Below, piece by piece: positions 1 to 10,651 of a DNA stretch of 64,000 nt. Every line of letters begins with the position of its first letter. Within the stretch, counting starts at the first letter, position 1. The notes under the pieces are model-generated. The model worked only from the letters and a program-made list of their open reading frames with translations, ran no database searches and was not told where the DNA came from. The stretch is taken from assembly GCF_000143415.4 (NCBI RefSeq), contig NW_003314299.1:1121773-1185772 (forward strand). The letters are read 5' to 3'. This DNA is from Selaginella moellendorffii (lineage: Eukaryota; Streptophyta; Lycopodiopsida; Selaginellales; Selaginellaceae). A program made the translations under genes and the position numbers.

Positions 1-144
1 GGAGCGGTGTGGCAAATCGATGGCCCTTTGACAACTCCAACTTCGGTGAGGGTGACGACCGTGGGTGGCGAAGTTGCCACTTGTGTTCTAACCGGGATCA
101 CGAGCTGGTCGCCTGGGGAAACTTCTACTTGCGGTGAAAGTTGA
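1..144 (+). CDS. 3' end of an expansin-like protein (partial)
   Basis: An open frame enters from the left edge and ends at TGA 142-144, giving 47 residues. It begins GAVWQIDGPL, continues with SVRVTTVGGE and ends near SWSPGETSTCGES. This layout (GAVW, a run like 'GPLSVRVTT.GG', then 'I..SW.PG') resembles the end of the C-terminal CBM63 domain of expansins and expansin-like proteins, which loosen cell walls non-enzymatically. The catalytic-like N-terminal half lies outside the window, so the family call rests only on this tail. An in-frame last exon is assumed. It could also be another small beta-sandwich wall protein or a decayed copy. Confidence 0.45.
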   Translation, partial: GAVWQIDGPLTTPTSVRVTTVGGEVATCVLTGITSWSPGETSTCGES

Positions 145-567
145 CTGACAATATAGTAGATATAAAAATTTAACTATTATTTAGAAGTAATAATCATAAT
201 TAAGTAATTTAATCGCGGTTGTTCAGCATGCATCAATACCTATAGTTTCCTTTTTGTTATGGACGTTTAAGCTTCAAGATGCAGGAACTGTGATCCATCG
301 CATTACTTTGGATGCTTGACCTTTAAGATTTGATTCCATGAAAGAAACAATTTAGTTTAATCATTATGTTTCCTTGTTTATAAATCACTAGATTTTTTCT
401 TTCATGCAAAAAGTTTAAAGACTAAATTAAGCACTCGTTTTAGAGAAAAAATTAAAAATAAATCAAACATATATAAATTATTTGTATTATATAAATAATA
501 AATAAATCATTATTAAGCCTTCTACCTTTTACTACTATAAAACTAAGTAATGTTATTTTAGGGCTAA
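145..567. other. AT-rich intergenic spacer
   Basis: No gene is seen here. The stretch is AT-rich with poly-A/T runs around 420-540. It ends in TATTTTAG just before the HAD gene, which could be a 3' splice site of an intron in that gene's 5' UTR. Confidence 0.5.
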
Positions 568-1191
568 ATGTTGAGAAAGTCTTTACATGGGGTGGTTTGT
601 GATCTGGATGGAACGCTACGGATCCCGCCCTCGCTCGATCTCAAAGCCTTGCTATCCTCACTCGCAAATCGCAAGTTTCCATCCAAGGACGAGGCCGAGC
701 TAGCACGCCAGGCTGTAGAAAGGGCAAAGGCGCTCCGGAGCTCTGGCAAGGCATCACTCCCCGGGGCATTAGAGCTCTGCGACTTCATTGATTCAATCCC
801 ACTGCCGCGCGCGATCATCACGTTGAGCAGCAGAGCTGACGTGCAGAAACACGAGGCGAAGGAGCTCGCGAGGGCGTCGAGGAGATTTTCACCGATTTTT
901 GGGGGGCAGGAGAAGGTGGTGAAGCCGTCGCCCGAGCCGCTGCTGCGAGTGTGCCACAAGTGGGGCGTGGAGCCAGGCCAAGTTTTGATGGTGGGCGATT
1001 CTGCGAAGTATGATGTCGCCTGCGGCAACAGCGCAGGAGCAATCACTTGCCTCATTGATCCGCTGTTTCGATACAGGATTGACGAGCTCACCGGCGAGCG
1101 GCGGCCTGATTTCGTCGTCCATTCCCTCCACGAGATCCAAGAACTCATCAGAAAGATCGGCTACGTTCCCTTTGATTGTAAATTTGATTAG
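568..1191 (+). CDS. HAD-superfamily phosphatase-like hydrolase (At2g33255-like)
   Basis: A single exon of 207 aa. The HAD motifs are in order. Motif I is DLDGT at residues 12-16, with nucleophile Asp12 and acid/base Asp14. Motif II is the Ser/Thr stretch TLSS near 85-88. The motif III lysine is in VVKPSPEP (Lys119). Motif IV is MVGDSAKYDV near 141-150, with metal-binding Asp144 and Asp149. The cap between motifs I and II is small and helical, as in subclass-I HADs. The layout matches plant proteins like Arabidopsis At2g33255, whose substrate is not known to me. No clear transit peptide is present at this start. A 5' UTR intron is possible upstream. The substrate cannot be told from the sequence. 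Confidence 0.88.
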   Translation: MLRKSLHGVVCDLDGTLRIPPSLDLKALLSSLANRKFPSKDEAELARQAVERAKALRSSGKASLPGALELCDFIDSIPLPRAIITLSSRADVQKHEAKELARASRRFSPIFGGQEKVVKPSPEPLLRVCHKWGVEPGQVLMVGDSAKYDVACGNSAGAITCLIDPLFRYRIDELTGERRPDFVVHSLHEIQELIRKIGYVPFDCKFD

Positions 1192-1469
1192 AGAGAAATA
1201 TACTTACTTTGCGCTTTGATTATAGAGGACTTACTAGAACCCGCTAGAACCCTAGAGCGAAGTGGTCTCGATTTGTCGCGCAGACCCGAGGTTGGTTCTT
1301 ATTTCTCGTTAGATGCAATGCCGCTATTGGAGATCATGGGTGTTTTCGTAGTTTCTTGTTGTGATTCTCAGCTTCGTTTTCTTGACGATTGACAATACTC
1401 TGCGATTTCCTGTTAAATTTTGTGGTTTTTAACACACTCCTCTAACGAGATTTTGTTCTTGGACGAAGA

Positions 1470-2437
1470 ATGTTCCGCAACCTGGTGTCTGCGGCTAAGA
1501 GAGGTTTGCTCGCTCTAAAATTTTCGCTTGGAGTTTAAAGTTTTTCCTGGCCTCTCTTGGTAGTGTTCCAGCTGCAGCCTCCGAGCCAGCAACACCTCTT
1601 CTCGCTCACCACAGAGAAGGAGCTTGCCGCATGGGAGCACTACTCGGATAAAAGCTTTGGAGGTTCGTGAAGAGCTGGTAAAGTTCTTCGCTACTCGTTT
1701 TTTTATTTTGCTTCAGGGCTGTCAACGAGCAACTTTGGACTGGGCAGCGAAGGCAAAGGTTTCGTGACACCTTCTTCGAAGTTCTAATTTTCTCACGGAT
1801 CTTTCAGCTGTTTTCTGGGGAGATCTCAGCCTGGAGCTCGACCAGGACAAGGTCGTGCGGATCAAAAAGAGTGGATTCGCAGGACTCAACACGAAAAGGG
1901 TGAGTGAATCACTACTTCGAACTCAAACGTTTTTTTCTTGCTCCTAGGACTATGGAATTTTTGATCTTGCTCCATTCGATGTGATCGAGATGCGTCTCAA
2001 AGGGGATGGACGCGCCTACATGACCAGCGTAAGAAACTCTTTTTTCGTCTTGAGTTTTTTCTCTCTTTTTTCATGCTTTTCATTGTAGTTGCGGACAGAG
2101 AACTGGGTTGACAGAGCTATCGCCGATGATAATAGTTGGCATCACGTAATTCACACAAGCAATGGCGAGTGGAAAATCTACAAGGTAAATAGCTGCAAGC
2201 TAAACGATCCAAAAGCTTGTTCTGTATACGCAGCTTGCGATCAAAGACTACAAGAGGACATGGCACGGCCGAGTTTTGGAAGAACAATGCGAGATCAATC
2301 TTTCTAGGATTGTGGGAATGGGAATCCATGTCACGGCGAGAACAATGGCGGGAGAAATCCAGGGACCGGGTCCTTACAGGCTAGAGCTCGACTGGATGAG
2401 AGCAGTGAGAACGAAAGACTTCCATAGAGATTTCTGA
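1470..2437 (+). CDS. Complex I intermediate-associated protein 30 (CIA30/NDUFAF1-like)
   Basis: Seven exons separated by very short introns join in frame. The donors are at about 1504, 1662, 1760, 1901, 2031 and 2187. The spliced product starts MFRNLVSAAKR and carries WEHYSDKSFGGLSTSNF, FWGDLSLELD, SGFAGLNTKR, IEMRLKGDGRAYMTSLRTEN and a C-terminal GPGPYRLELDWMRAV. These are hallmarks of the CIA30 fold, a galactose-binding-like jelly roll. CIA30 helps assemble mitochondrial NADH dehydrogenase (complex I) in animals and fungi; related plant proteins also act in plastids. The short Arg-containing N-terminus could be a mitochondrial presequence. The stop is TGA at 2435-2437. Only fragments of this gene appear as long open frames because its exons are small. 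Confidence 0.88.
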
Positions 2438-2599
2438 GACACTAGAGGTGAGCGAAGTTTTGTTTTGGATTAATACTTAGCTCGGAGTCCTACACATAGC
2501 AAAGTTTTCGGTCCAGCAATAAAAGGAAGGAAAAGTCGATGCATACCAATAGTTTTGCTTGCTCACTAGAATGAATCCAAGCCAATCGGTGAAACTATT

Positions 2600-5510
2600 T
2601 TACCACGAGCCGGAACCAGAGCCCGTGCCTGTCCAGCCATTCATGTCCTGAAAATCCAGAGAAAAAAGCCAGTAAGACACCAGAGAAACTTAAAAACTTA
2701 AGAGACGGACTCTGAAAAGACCTGAGACGTGCCATAGGCACTGTAAGCTGCCTGGCCCTGTTGAGTGCCATATGCCGTGTAAGAACCATAGCCATAACCC
2801 TGGAGAAAAGAGCATCAAATGGAGTGGAAGCCTTACAGAAAATAAAAGAAAAAACACAAACCTGTTGAGCGTACGCATTCCACTGTGCTGTTTGTGGAGC
2901 TTGCTGTTGCTGCCAGTTTTGAGGATAGCTCTGGCCTCCGTAGGCCGCGGCCCACTGTTGCTGCCCGTACGCTTGCATTGCCGCGGGGGAGCTCTTTAAG
3001 AGCTTGGCTCGATCGCTGAAGCTGGCGTCGTGTGCCAGGCGCCTCTTAAAATCAATGTATGATTTCCGGAACGGGAACAGTCCTTCGTGACGGTATTCCG
3101 CTTCCATGACAGCGTTGATGTCTCCAAATGCGTCTACAAACTGAAAAGCACGGTCTCGCAATCATCCGGAGTGGAAGTGGACACGTACCTCTAGATGTAA
3201 GCTTGAAAGTTCTTCGCGATCAGTGTGAGCTAAGCCTGTCTCGGCCTTGGTTGCCTGCTGGATTAGAGAGGACAGTTTATCCAGTTGTTTAACTTCGCTA
3301 CGGTACTCGTTATAGATCGCCGCCTGCGACAGTAAGAAAAAGACGCTTTTAAACACAAAACAAATCCTTCATGAATTTCCATACCTCAACAGCAATCTTT
3401 GTTAGAGGAATTTCCATGGCGGCTTCCAGAACTTCCTTAGCTTTGGACTTGCGATCAATCTGCGACATAACGAGGACGTTTTAGCTCGTGGTGCTTGAGA
3501 TACAATGCATACCCGACAGAGGAAACGATTATACTGGACATATAGTAATGATAGAGTCTTAGACTCCTCCTTGGCTTTCTCTACTTCAATTGCAGACTCA
3601 AAGACGCCACAAGCAGCGTCATTGTCTCCCTGAAAAAACAAAGTCTATTCTTCTTGTGATATAACAAATGAAAGAGCTTACCTCACGCATTTCAAAATGA
3701 GCCGCCTTTACAATCGCGTCAAGATGGCCCGGGACGAGCTCCGTGCTTATGTATTTATAAGTTTTACGAGCAGCAGTAGCATCACCGGTGCGCTCTTGAA
3801 ACCTGGCGGCAAAAATATGGACATCTGGTACTTTCTGTAATATAAAGTCATAAACCAAACCAAGGCGTATCTCAAACAAGACAGACCTTGACAAATATAT
3901 GGGTCGCCCGGTGCAATGCATCGTTTGCCATTTCCAGATTGTTCTGCTTTTCTAAATATTCGACATACCGAATCCAGTACTCGGGATAATTTGCACAGGC
4001 AATTAGGCACCTCTCAAAAAGCTTCACAACCTGCAAAAAGTGTTGATGAGCAAAGAAAATTGAGACTAAGAGCAAAACAGACCTTCTGCATGTCTGCTTC
4101 CTTCTCAACGAAATCCAGGTACTTGTGCCAGTTTGCAAGCTGCGCGTCGTCCAGAGACTTGACGTGAAAATATGGCCTGCGAATCGAGTTCTCGAAGTCC
4201 CTGATTTTAGCGTCCCATTCCTTTGTTTTCTTATAAATGGCCTCTTTCGCTGATATCAGCTTCTCAGACTCGTGCGCATTTCTGGGAAGTGTTTCCGCCA
4301 AATGCCGCTTCTCTTCTGTTCTCACATCTAACCAATGTCTGTTGTTTGTGAACTGCTTAAAACTGTAGCAAGAGAAAATAAATAGTTTAGTCGACTATCA
4401 GAAAACTCTTTTCTAAACGCACCTCATAAAATACCGGTCTAGTTGCTGCAGAGGAACTTCCAAAATTCGCGTGCGCACTTGCATGAGCAAGCTATAGTCT
4501 TGCCTGGCCAATGCGTAGTCTATAAATTTGTCCCACAAGATATGCGATAGGTAGTCCGTCCCAACCAAAGAAACTCCTCGCTCAAACAGCCTGCGAGGAA
4601 AAGGGAAAAAAAAAAGAGTCATGCTACTTTCAAGGAAGAGAAGTAAAGAACGTGACTTGACACAATCAGCATAGAAAGAAAAAAGTCATTTATAACATTA
4701 CAAAGTTACCTTCCTTCAGAAACACACTACGCCCGTAGTGTCCCCTTGAACTCTTCGCAGCATCGTTTCTGTTCGTTCTATAGCTGATTAAACATCTAAA
4801 CTACATAGGAAAGGAAAACAAAACCAAACCGTATCGCCAACATTCTGAGAAAAAAAATTCATTCCCGAGAGGGAAACGCTGCAGCAAGGATTACCCGATC
4901 GTTAGAAGGAAGCCAAGCAGACAAAAGTCTGCCAAAAAGCACAGGAAAGCACGAAAACTCATGCATTAAAGGAACAAAAGCCATACCTGATGACTTCTTC
5001 CGGTGGAAACTTCTCGGTCGCGTAGGCACAGTAGTGCACCCAAATGTCCACGGAATGAGCCACAGCCTTCACAGCTCGCTCGTAAACTTCGATGATCTTC
5101 TCTGGCGAGCCAAGCCGCAACTCAAAGTCAGCATACTTCTTCCAGTAACCATAGCAAAGAGGAAACTCCGCGAGGAAAGTATCGTAGCAAACACGAATGC
5201 GATCAATCTCATCCTGGAGAGACCAACAAAAAATGAGAAAAGAGAGAGCAAAGCGAAAGTTACCACTTACATGCTTCTCGGTTTCTTGGATAAGCTCCGT
5301 CCACGCATTAAAATCCGCTGGATTCGCCTTGACAACGCTCCAAAGCCGTTCCTCCGGAGTGATCACTGCCATAGCAAAAATTTACACTCCAATGCCGGAA
5401 ACCATCTAAACTCTCTTACCAGGAACCTCCTCAGCCTTGGGCGCTTGCTCCTCCTCGATCACTTGCTCGCTGGCATTGGCCTCCGAGGATTCTGGAGCTG
5501 GAGCTTCCAT
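2600..5510 (-). CDS. PRP39: Pre-mRNA-processing factor 39 (U1 snRNP HAT-repeat protein)
   Basis: A multi-exon gene. The start ATG at 5510 reads [21 protein letters not shown]. Exon 1 splices (GTAAGAG donor) to a segment reading [20 protein letters not shown]. Successive exons encode half-a-TPR (HAT) repeats, for example [44 protein letters not shown] and [17 protein letters not shown]. The C-terminal exons are Gln/Tyr/Gly rich ([19 protein letters not shown]) and end [18 protein letters not shown]39 is a U1 snRNP-associated factor for 5' splice-site selection; plant PRP39 affects flowering-gene splicing. Introns are mostly tiny, except a 396-nt intron at 4591-4986. The start is 438 bp from the divergent TPR gene. 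Confidence 0.9.
4591..4986 (-). other. Unusually long PRP39 intron with two hairpins
   Basis: The donor is GTATGG (4986-4981) and the acceptor CCTCGCAG (4598-4591), joining ...PPEEVIR to [10 protein letters not shown]. At 396 nt it is several times longer than most introns in this window. It contains a perfect inverted repeat CACTACGCCCGTAGTG near 4725-4740 and a second, GCAGAC-AAAA-GTCTGC, near 4917-4932. No snoRNA box set could be assigned with confidence. Confidence 0.6.
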
Positions 5511-5948
5511 CGCGAGACTCCACTCACTGGCAATGCCGAATCGAAACGGATGATCGGGCGCGGAGGAACGTACCGGAGAGCAAACCTGAGAGAAGCTGGA
5601 GCGCCCTAATTTCAAAAAAGCTGAGGGCCGTCCGTTTCCAAAGAGGCCAAATCCCAGCCGTCGGCTAGTTCGTTGGCGATTACGCGATCCTGGCCGTTGA
5701 TGATTTCGCCACGTGGCGAGATTGCTTTCATGGCTGGGATTGCTTGGCGGGGCGCTGGACAGATAACGAGGAAGAGCTTTGGGGGTTATGCGCGATTTTG
5801 GAGTGAGCGCGCATTCTTTCTTTCCTCGGTAGAACCCTAGGTTTTCTTGGCGCTTGGCGATCGGCGCGCTGGCTACCGAGGAAATCGTCTCAGGTATGAT
5901 TTGCATTGTGGCGCTGGAATCTCCAGCTGACGAGATTTCTAGCTCAGG

Positions 5949-7631
5949 ATGGATAAGAATGTCAGGCGCAATGTCGTCACGAATGAGATCATTGAATTGG
6001 AGCATCTTCTGCTGGAAAGAGTGCGATGATATTTCGTTTCTTCTATCGATTCTTTGTTCTTTCGCTCATTTCTTTTTCCTTGAACGTTATCTTTCCAGTT
6101 GCAATATCGAACCGAGCGATCGGGAATTGGACTCACGAATGTCTCGATGCTACCGGAGCAAGAGTTATGCCAGAATTTGCTCGTGGATGGAAAACCACAG
6201 GCTTTTGTTGGTAAGAACTTTGTTTATTGTGTTTGATGGCACGCTTTGTATGCCGCAGAGCTCTTCACTATCACAACCACCTTAAAAATCGATCCCACTC
6301 CCAAAGAAGATGAAGAGGCTGGAATTCTCAATCCCATTGCAGAAGCCCAGAAAACCGTGAGCTTCCTTGCTTAGAATTTACTCCAGCTTAACGTATTCTC
6401 TTTTGCAGCTTAAACGAAAGGAAACTCTAAGCAGTCTCAGTGAGAATTTAGCAGCAGCAGAGCTTGCTTCCAGAATTGGTATTCCTCTCTTCCTCGTTAT
6501 AAATAAGTAAGCATTGCGCAGATTTATGTTCTCCTAGATTCACCTTTTTTTCTTTGCAGAAGACCACGAGAAAGTTTTTGAAGCAAATTCTGGAACTGGG
6601 GAAATTTTTGAGAAGACTTGCTACTTTGAAAAATCCATTGAGTATTATTCTAGAAGCCTTGCTGCGGCGATAAAAACCAAAAATGACACTCAAAAGTCTC
6701 AGGTAACGATTTATCGTGCTACTACTTCACCCACTTTTGTGTTGTAGGCCAAGTTCAATCTTGGTAAAATTTACTGGAAGATGCATAATAGCACCAAAGC
6801 AATCGAGAACTATGAGGAGTGCTTGCAACTCGCAAGAACAATTAAATACGACAAGCGCGTTGTGCAAGCTGCTAAAGAGCTTTTGGAGGTAACAAAAGCA
6901 GCCATACGAAACTTGTGATTTATGTAGTTTGTGTGAAACAGATATATTGGCACTGCGCTGAGAGGTCTCGAGCGCTGCAAGACATTACAGGAAGCATCGA
7001 ATACTTTGAAAAGGTAAGCGATGCGTGCTCATCGAATTTTCCGTGACATTCTGAACAGGCTATTATGATGGCGGAGGCTTGCGGAAATGAATCAATGGGT
7101 GCTGAAGCCAAATACAACATTGGAATGTTGTATGCAAAGCTACGGAATCTGGAGAAGTCGCTAGACTATCAGACGAAATACCTCGAGTATTCATCACAGG
7201 CTGGAAACAAGGTACAGATATTCCAGGATGAGGATAATGACGGTTTTTCTTTTTCTTTTCAGGCTGGTGAATGCAAAGCAAGGGCTTCCATGGCTGAAGC
7301 TTTTGAAGTTTGCGGAGATGTTTTAACAGCAGTCAGCCATCTTGAGCTATACCTTGAAGCAGCTGAAGACGTTGATCTCACCACACAAGTATAAAAGTAA
7401 ACTCTCAATGCTAGTTACTCACATTTTCTAGCATTGCAGGCGAGGGGTCACTGCTTGCTGGGATTGCTCTACCAAAGACAACACGAACGCGACATGGCAT
7501 TCGACCAGTTCCAGAGATACTTTGCTCTGGCTCGCATCATCAAAGAGCCCGACCTGTTGGATGTTGCGCGAGTCAACATTGGCATTGTTAAGGACGTTCA
7601 CGAGTTGTATTTTGGTGCATCTGCGGGATAG
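5949..7631 (+). CDS. Tetratricopeptide-repeat protein, TTC29-like
   Basis: Spliced from about nine small exons. The first reads MDKNVRRNVVTNEIIELEHL from ATG 5949; the last ends at TAG 7629-7631. Helical TPR units are visible: YFEKSIEYYSRSLAAAIKT, AKFNLGKIYWKMHNSTKAIE, AEAKYNIGMLYAKLRNLEKS and GHCLLGLLYQRQHERDMAFD. The C-terminal run FQRYFALARIIKEPDLLDVA followed by RVNIGIVKD resembles TTC29, an axoneme-associated TPR protein needed for sperm motility in animals; this is from memory of the family. If so, it would act in the flagella of motile sperm. TPR proteins are easily confused, so the subfamily call is moderate. Its start lies 438 bp from the divergent PRP39 start. Confidence 0.7.
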
Positions 7632-7782
7632 CTGTCTCTAACGAGCTCAAACGTAAGCATTCGCTATTTGCATCTTCTTTCTCGTACATACTGATCGATT
7701 GCTGTCATACCGACAAGTTTTCCAGATCACTATGATCTAAAATCTTATTTAGACACCCGGGGAACTTTACGCTCCTGGAAGC

Positions 7783-8172
7783 TCAAGTTGGAACTTCACG
7801 AGGAACCTGGTACCCTGAGACAACAAAACAAAGTCGTTCTGATCGCGGAGGTGAGCAAGCAATCTTACCAGCGCAGGTGTAGTCGGGGGGAACATTAAAG
7901 TTGACGTTGCAGCGCTTGGGAATGGTGAGCGCGGTGGGGATGTCCACATTGTACTTCTGAGCGAGACTGCTCTGGACGCTATCGCACAGGCACTTGGGAG
8001 TGAACTTCTTGATGTTAGAACAGCAGGATGTAGATGGAGTCTTGGTAGCTCCACCCTTTTGCACGGCACTGAGGCAGGGCGCGAGCTGGATCGTGTTGCA
8101 AGTCGCCCCTTCGCTCCTTGCGATCGCGGCTAGAACAAGAACAGCGAGAACGAGAGCTACAAACTTCTCCAT
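7783..8172 (-). CDS. Non-specific lipid-transfer protein (8-Cys motif)
   Basis: The start is ATG at 8172 (MEKFVALVLAVLVLAAIARS); codons further upstream in frame begin with TTG and are not starts. Residues 1-20 form a signal peptide, so the product is secreted. The 8-cysteine motif follows: CNTIQLAPC, then a CC pair, then CLC, and single Cys in KRCNVNF and YTCAG. The hydrophobic Leu in CLC is as in type-2-like LTPs. A 3' intron begins at GTAAGATTGC after the last Cys and its acceptor lies before GGTACCAGG. Its length is a multiple of three, so retained and spliced forms both end ...YQVPREVPT at 7783. LTPs bind lipids in a disulfide-stapled helical cavity and serve cuticle formation or defence. 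Confidence 0.9.
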   Translation of the reverse strand: MEKFVALVLAVLVLAAIARSEGATCNTIQLAPCLSAVQKGGATKTPSTSCCSNIKKFTPKCLCDSVQSSLAQKYNVDIPTALTIPKRCNVNFNVPPDYTCAGKIACSPPRSERLCFVVSGYQVPREVPT

Positions 8173-8853
8173 TGCCAAAGGCTGGAAACAAAGTTACGGT
8201 GCCAAAGCTACTGCATAGAATTGTTCTCGGCCTCTTTGCTCTTGCTTACCTTGTTTGTCCCAGTGATCGAGCCATGGAATGGAAGAGTGGGGGTCTTTTT
8301 ATACGTGCCTGGGGGATCTTGTGAGTGAGAATTACAGTGATTCCTTCTAGCACTCACGCATAAAGCTAGCTCCACTTCCGAAAGAAGTATTCACACTTGT
8401 CACCTTGGACATAACACTCTGGTACATACATGTCTATTGTAGTATTCACACTCGTCACCTTTCTGGCACATATGTCTTTAACTGATCTTTATATTAAATT
8501 AACATTTCTTTATATAAATGTCCAATAATTTGCTGAGGCATGACTGCTTTTGCAGACTTACTTCAATTCTTTAATTTTTTTCCTAGGAACCTTGCTATTG
8601 CTCCATTTGGTTTGCCTGTGTCACTCTTTCTTATCAAACTGAAAAGATAAAAAACATTATAATGAATATTATTTATAAGTTAAGAACTCAATCCTTCTTC
8701 CAGAAGAGCCACACTTGAAACATTGATCTGCAATAGTGATGCAATTGCCCACAATTGGATGTTGTTGATCCAATCCCAGGGAGAATATAAATTCGCCGAA
8801 AGTATAAACATGTTTATAGCAGAGGATGAGCATATCTAAAGACTATCACAGCT
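8173..8853. other. LTP upstream region / intergenic
   Basis: No gene is seen. On the minus strand a TATA-like stretch (TATAAAAA, rc of ctttttatac near 8296-8305) sits about 125 bp upstream of the LTP start and is a plausible promoter. The two stretches around 8395-8415 and 8445-8465 share 'GTATTCACACT.GTCACCTT', a direct repeat of about 20 bp in the LTP promoter region. The rest is AT-rich. Confidence 0.45.
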
Positions 8854-10644
8854 TTAACACGAATTAGATTTATACATATTTGCGAGCAAGAGGTAAGAGC
8901 CAGAATGTTTTGGTTCCAAGTCAATCGCGTTTTGGGCCGCCCGTGTACCTCTATCCACATCGCAGTACATCCTACTAGCACTCGACACCGACTTCCACAC
9001 CACATAGTTTGGAAGAAACGGCATATACCTCGCAAGCTCCTCGGCCTCGCCCAGCCTCCCAAGCCTGGCCAGAATGTCCACCATGCACGCAAAATGTCCA
9101 CGCTCCGCCCTCACATTATGGTCCGAAACCATCGACGCGAAATAGCGCCAGCTCGTCTCCGCCATTCCGAGGTGGCTGCACGCCACCAGCACGTTGGTGA
9201 AGGTGACACCGTCGGATGGGATTCCGTGGAGCACCATCTGGTGGAAATTCCGCAACGCAACCGTCCCCTGGCCATTCCGCGCGTACGAGGAGACGAGCGC
9301 GTTCCAGGCCACGGAGGAGCTCTTGTCGGGGAGGCGGCCGAAGAGATTCTCGGCGTCTTGGGCGTGGCCGTTTAGCGCGCTGGCGGTGAGGATCGCGTTC
9401 CAGGAGAAGGAGTTCTTGGCGGGCATGGCGTGGAAGATGTTGCGCGCCTCGCCCAGATCCCCGGCCTCGGCCGTGGCCGAGAGGAGGATGTTCCAGGCGA
9501 TCACGTCCCAGGCGGGCATTCGATCGAAGCAAGCTCTCGCGGCAGTGACGGGCTTGTGCTCGGCGATCCCGGCAGCAAGATTGTTCCAGGAGGAGACGTC
9601 CCTCGCGGGCATCGCATCGAACACTGCCTTGGATCCGTCGAAGCAACCGCTGTGGAGGTGGGCGGCGATCATCGCGTTCCAGGAGCACAGACTCTTGTCT
9701 TCTTCCGGGAGGGATTTGAAGAGACTCACTGCCTCGTCCAAATGCCCTTTTTGGGCATTTGCGGTGATCATCGCGTTCCAAGAGATTACATTCCATCCAG
9801 GCATCCGTGTGAAGAGCTCTCTTGCAAAGATCAAACTAGAAGACACTGTGCTTGCTGTGATCATACATGTCCAAGAGATCACGCTGCGTAGCTCCATCCG
9901 ATCGAACAAGACCTTCGCCTCTTCCAAATTCCCAAACCGGGCAAATCCCGAAAGAAGAGCGTTGAACGAGGCGGGATCCCAGCGCGGCATCAATCCAAAC
10001 GCGCATTGCGCGAGTGGAAAGTTTCCATTCTCCACATACGCAGTGACAATCGCATTCCAGGACACGGAGTTCTTCTCGGGCATTCGATCGAAGAGCGCGC
10101 GAGCGCCGGAAAGATCCCAGGACTGGGCGAGTGCCGCGAGAGCGTCTGTCCAGGAAACAACATCAAACTGCGGCATCCTATCCAGCAGCGCGAGCGCGTT
10201 CTGGATCAAACCCCGGTGATTGTACCCCAGCAGGAGCGAGTTCCAGGAGAGTATGCATCGCTCCGGCGCGCGATCGAAGAGAGCTTTGGCCTCCTCCGTC
10301 CTCCCGGACGATCCTGATCTCGCCCAAGACCCAAGAACAGTGTTGATCGAGACGACGCTCCAGCCGGGAGAGCGATCGAACACCTTCCACACGATCTCGC
10401 AGCCCCTGGCGGCAAATGCCGCGGCGAAGATGTTCCAGGAGACGAGATTTCGATCGGGCATGACATCGAAAAGTGCCTTGGCGTCGTCCGAGGCGCCGCA
10501 TCGTGCGTACAAATGGAGGAGGAGATTGCCGAGGAAGAGATCGCCCTCCAAGCGATGCTCCCGGACAAGGCGATGGATCCTCCGGCCCTGCTGGAGATCC
10601 TTGGCGGCGGCGCAGCTCCTCAAGCGCGCCGCCAATTCATTCAT
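8854..10644 (-). CDS. Pentatricopeptide-repeat (PPR) protein, PLS-like, truncated C-terminus
   Basis: An intronless frame of 596 aa from ATG 10644 (MNELAARLRSCAAAKDLQQG). Upstream in-frame codons lack an ATG. It carries more than a dozen PPR units with repeated 'D.MP..N.VSWN.....A' phrases, such as LFDVMPDRNLVSWNIFAAAF and LFDRMPEKNSVSWNAIVTAY. The C-terminal part has DGVTFTNVLVACSHLGMAE and HFACMVDILARLGRLGEAEE, typical of the last repeats before an E domain. It stops at LLLANMYKSNSC, where family members normally continue through the E motif and often a DYW deaminase domain. PPR proteins bind organellar RNA for editing, splicing or stability. No obvious transit peptide is present. The early stop may be a true C-terminus, a missed intron (a GT follows LANM) or decay. 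Confidence 0.9.
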   Translation of the reverse strand: MNELAARLRSCAAAKDLQQGRRIHRLVREHRLEGDLFLGNLLLHLYARCGASDDAKALFDVMPDRNLVSWNIFAAAFAARGCEIVWKVFDRSPGWSVVSINTVLGSWARSGSSGRTEEAKALFDRAPERCILSWNSLLLGYNHRGLIQNALALLDRMPQFDVVSWTDALAALAQSWDLSGARALFDRMPEKNSVSWNAIVTAYVENGNFPLAQCAFGLMPRWDPASFNALLSGFARFGNLEEAKVLFDRMELRSVISWTCMITASTVSSSLIFARELFTRMPGWNVISWNAMITANAQKGHLDEAVSLFKSLPEEDKSLCSWNAMIAAHLHSGCFDGSKAVFDAMPARDVSSWNNLAAGIAEHKPVTAARACFDRMPAWDVIAWNILLSATAEAGDLGEARNIFHAMPAKNSFSWNAILTASALNGHAQDAENLFGRLPDKSSSVAWNALVSSYARNGQGTVALRNFHQMVLHGIPSDGVTFTNVLVACSHLGMAETSWRYFASMVSDHNVRAERGHFACMVDILARLGRLGEAEELARYMPFLPNYVVWKSVSSASRMYCDVDRGTRAAQNAIDLEPKHSGSYLLLANMYKSNSC

Positions 10645-10651
10645 AAATTGA

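Noticed and set aside
4640-4960. Possible U3 or other small RNA inside the PRP39 intron (CTGTTCGTTCTATAG resembles part of U3)
   Set aside because: Only a short stretch matches and the C/D boxes are not in place.
9194-10219. 341-codon plus-strand open frame antisense to the PPR gene
   Set aside because: It mirrors PPR repeats in the opposite strand, lacks any domain and follows from the GC-rich coding bias of the true gene.
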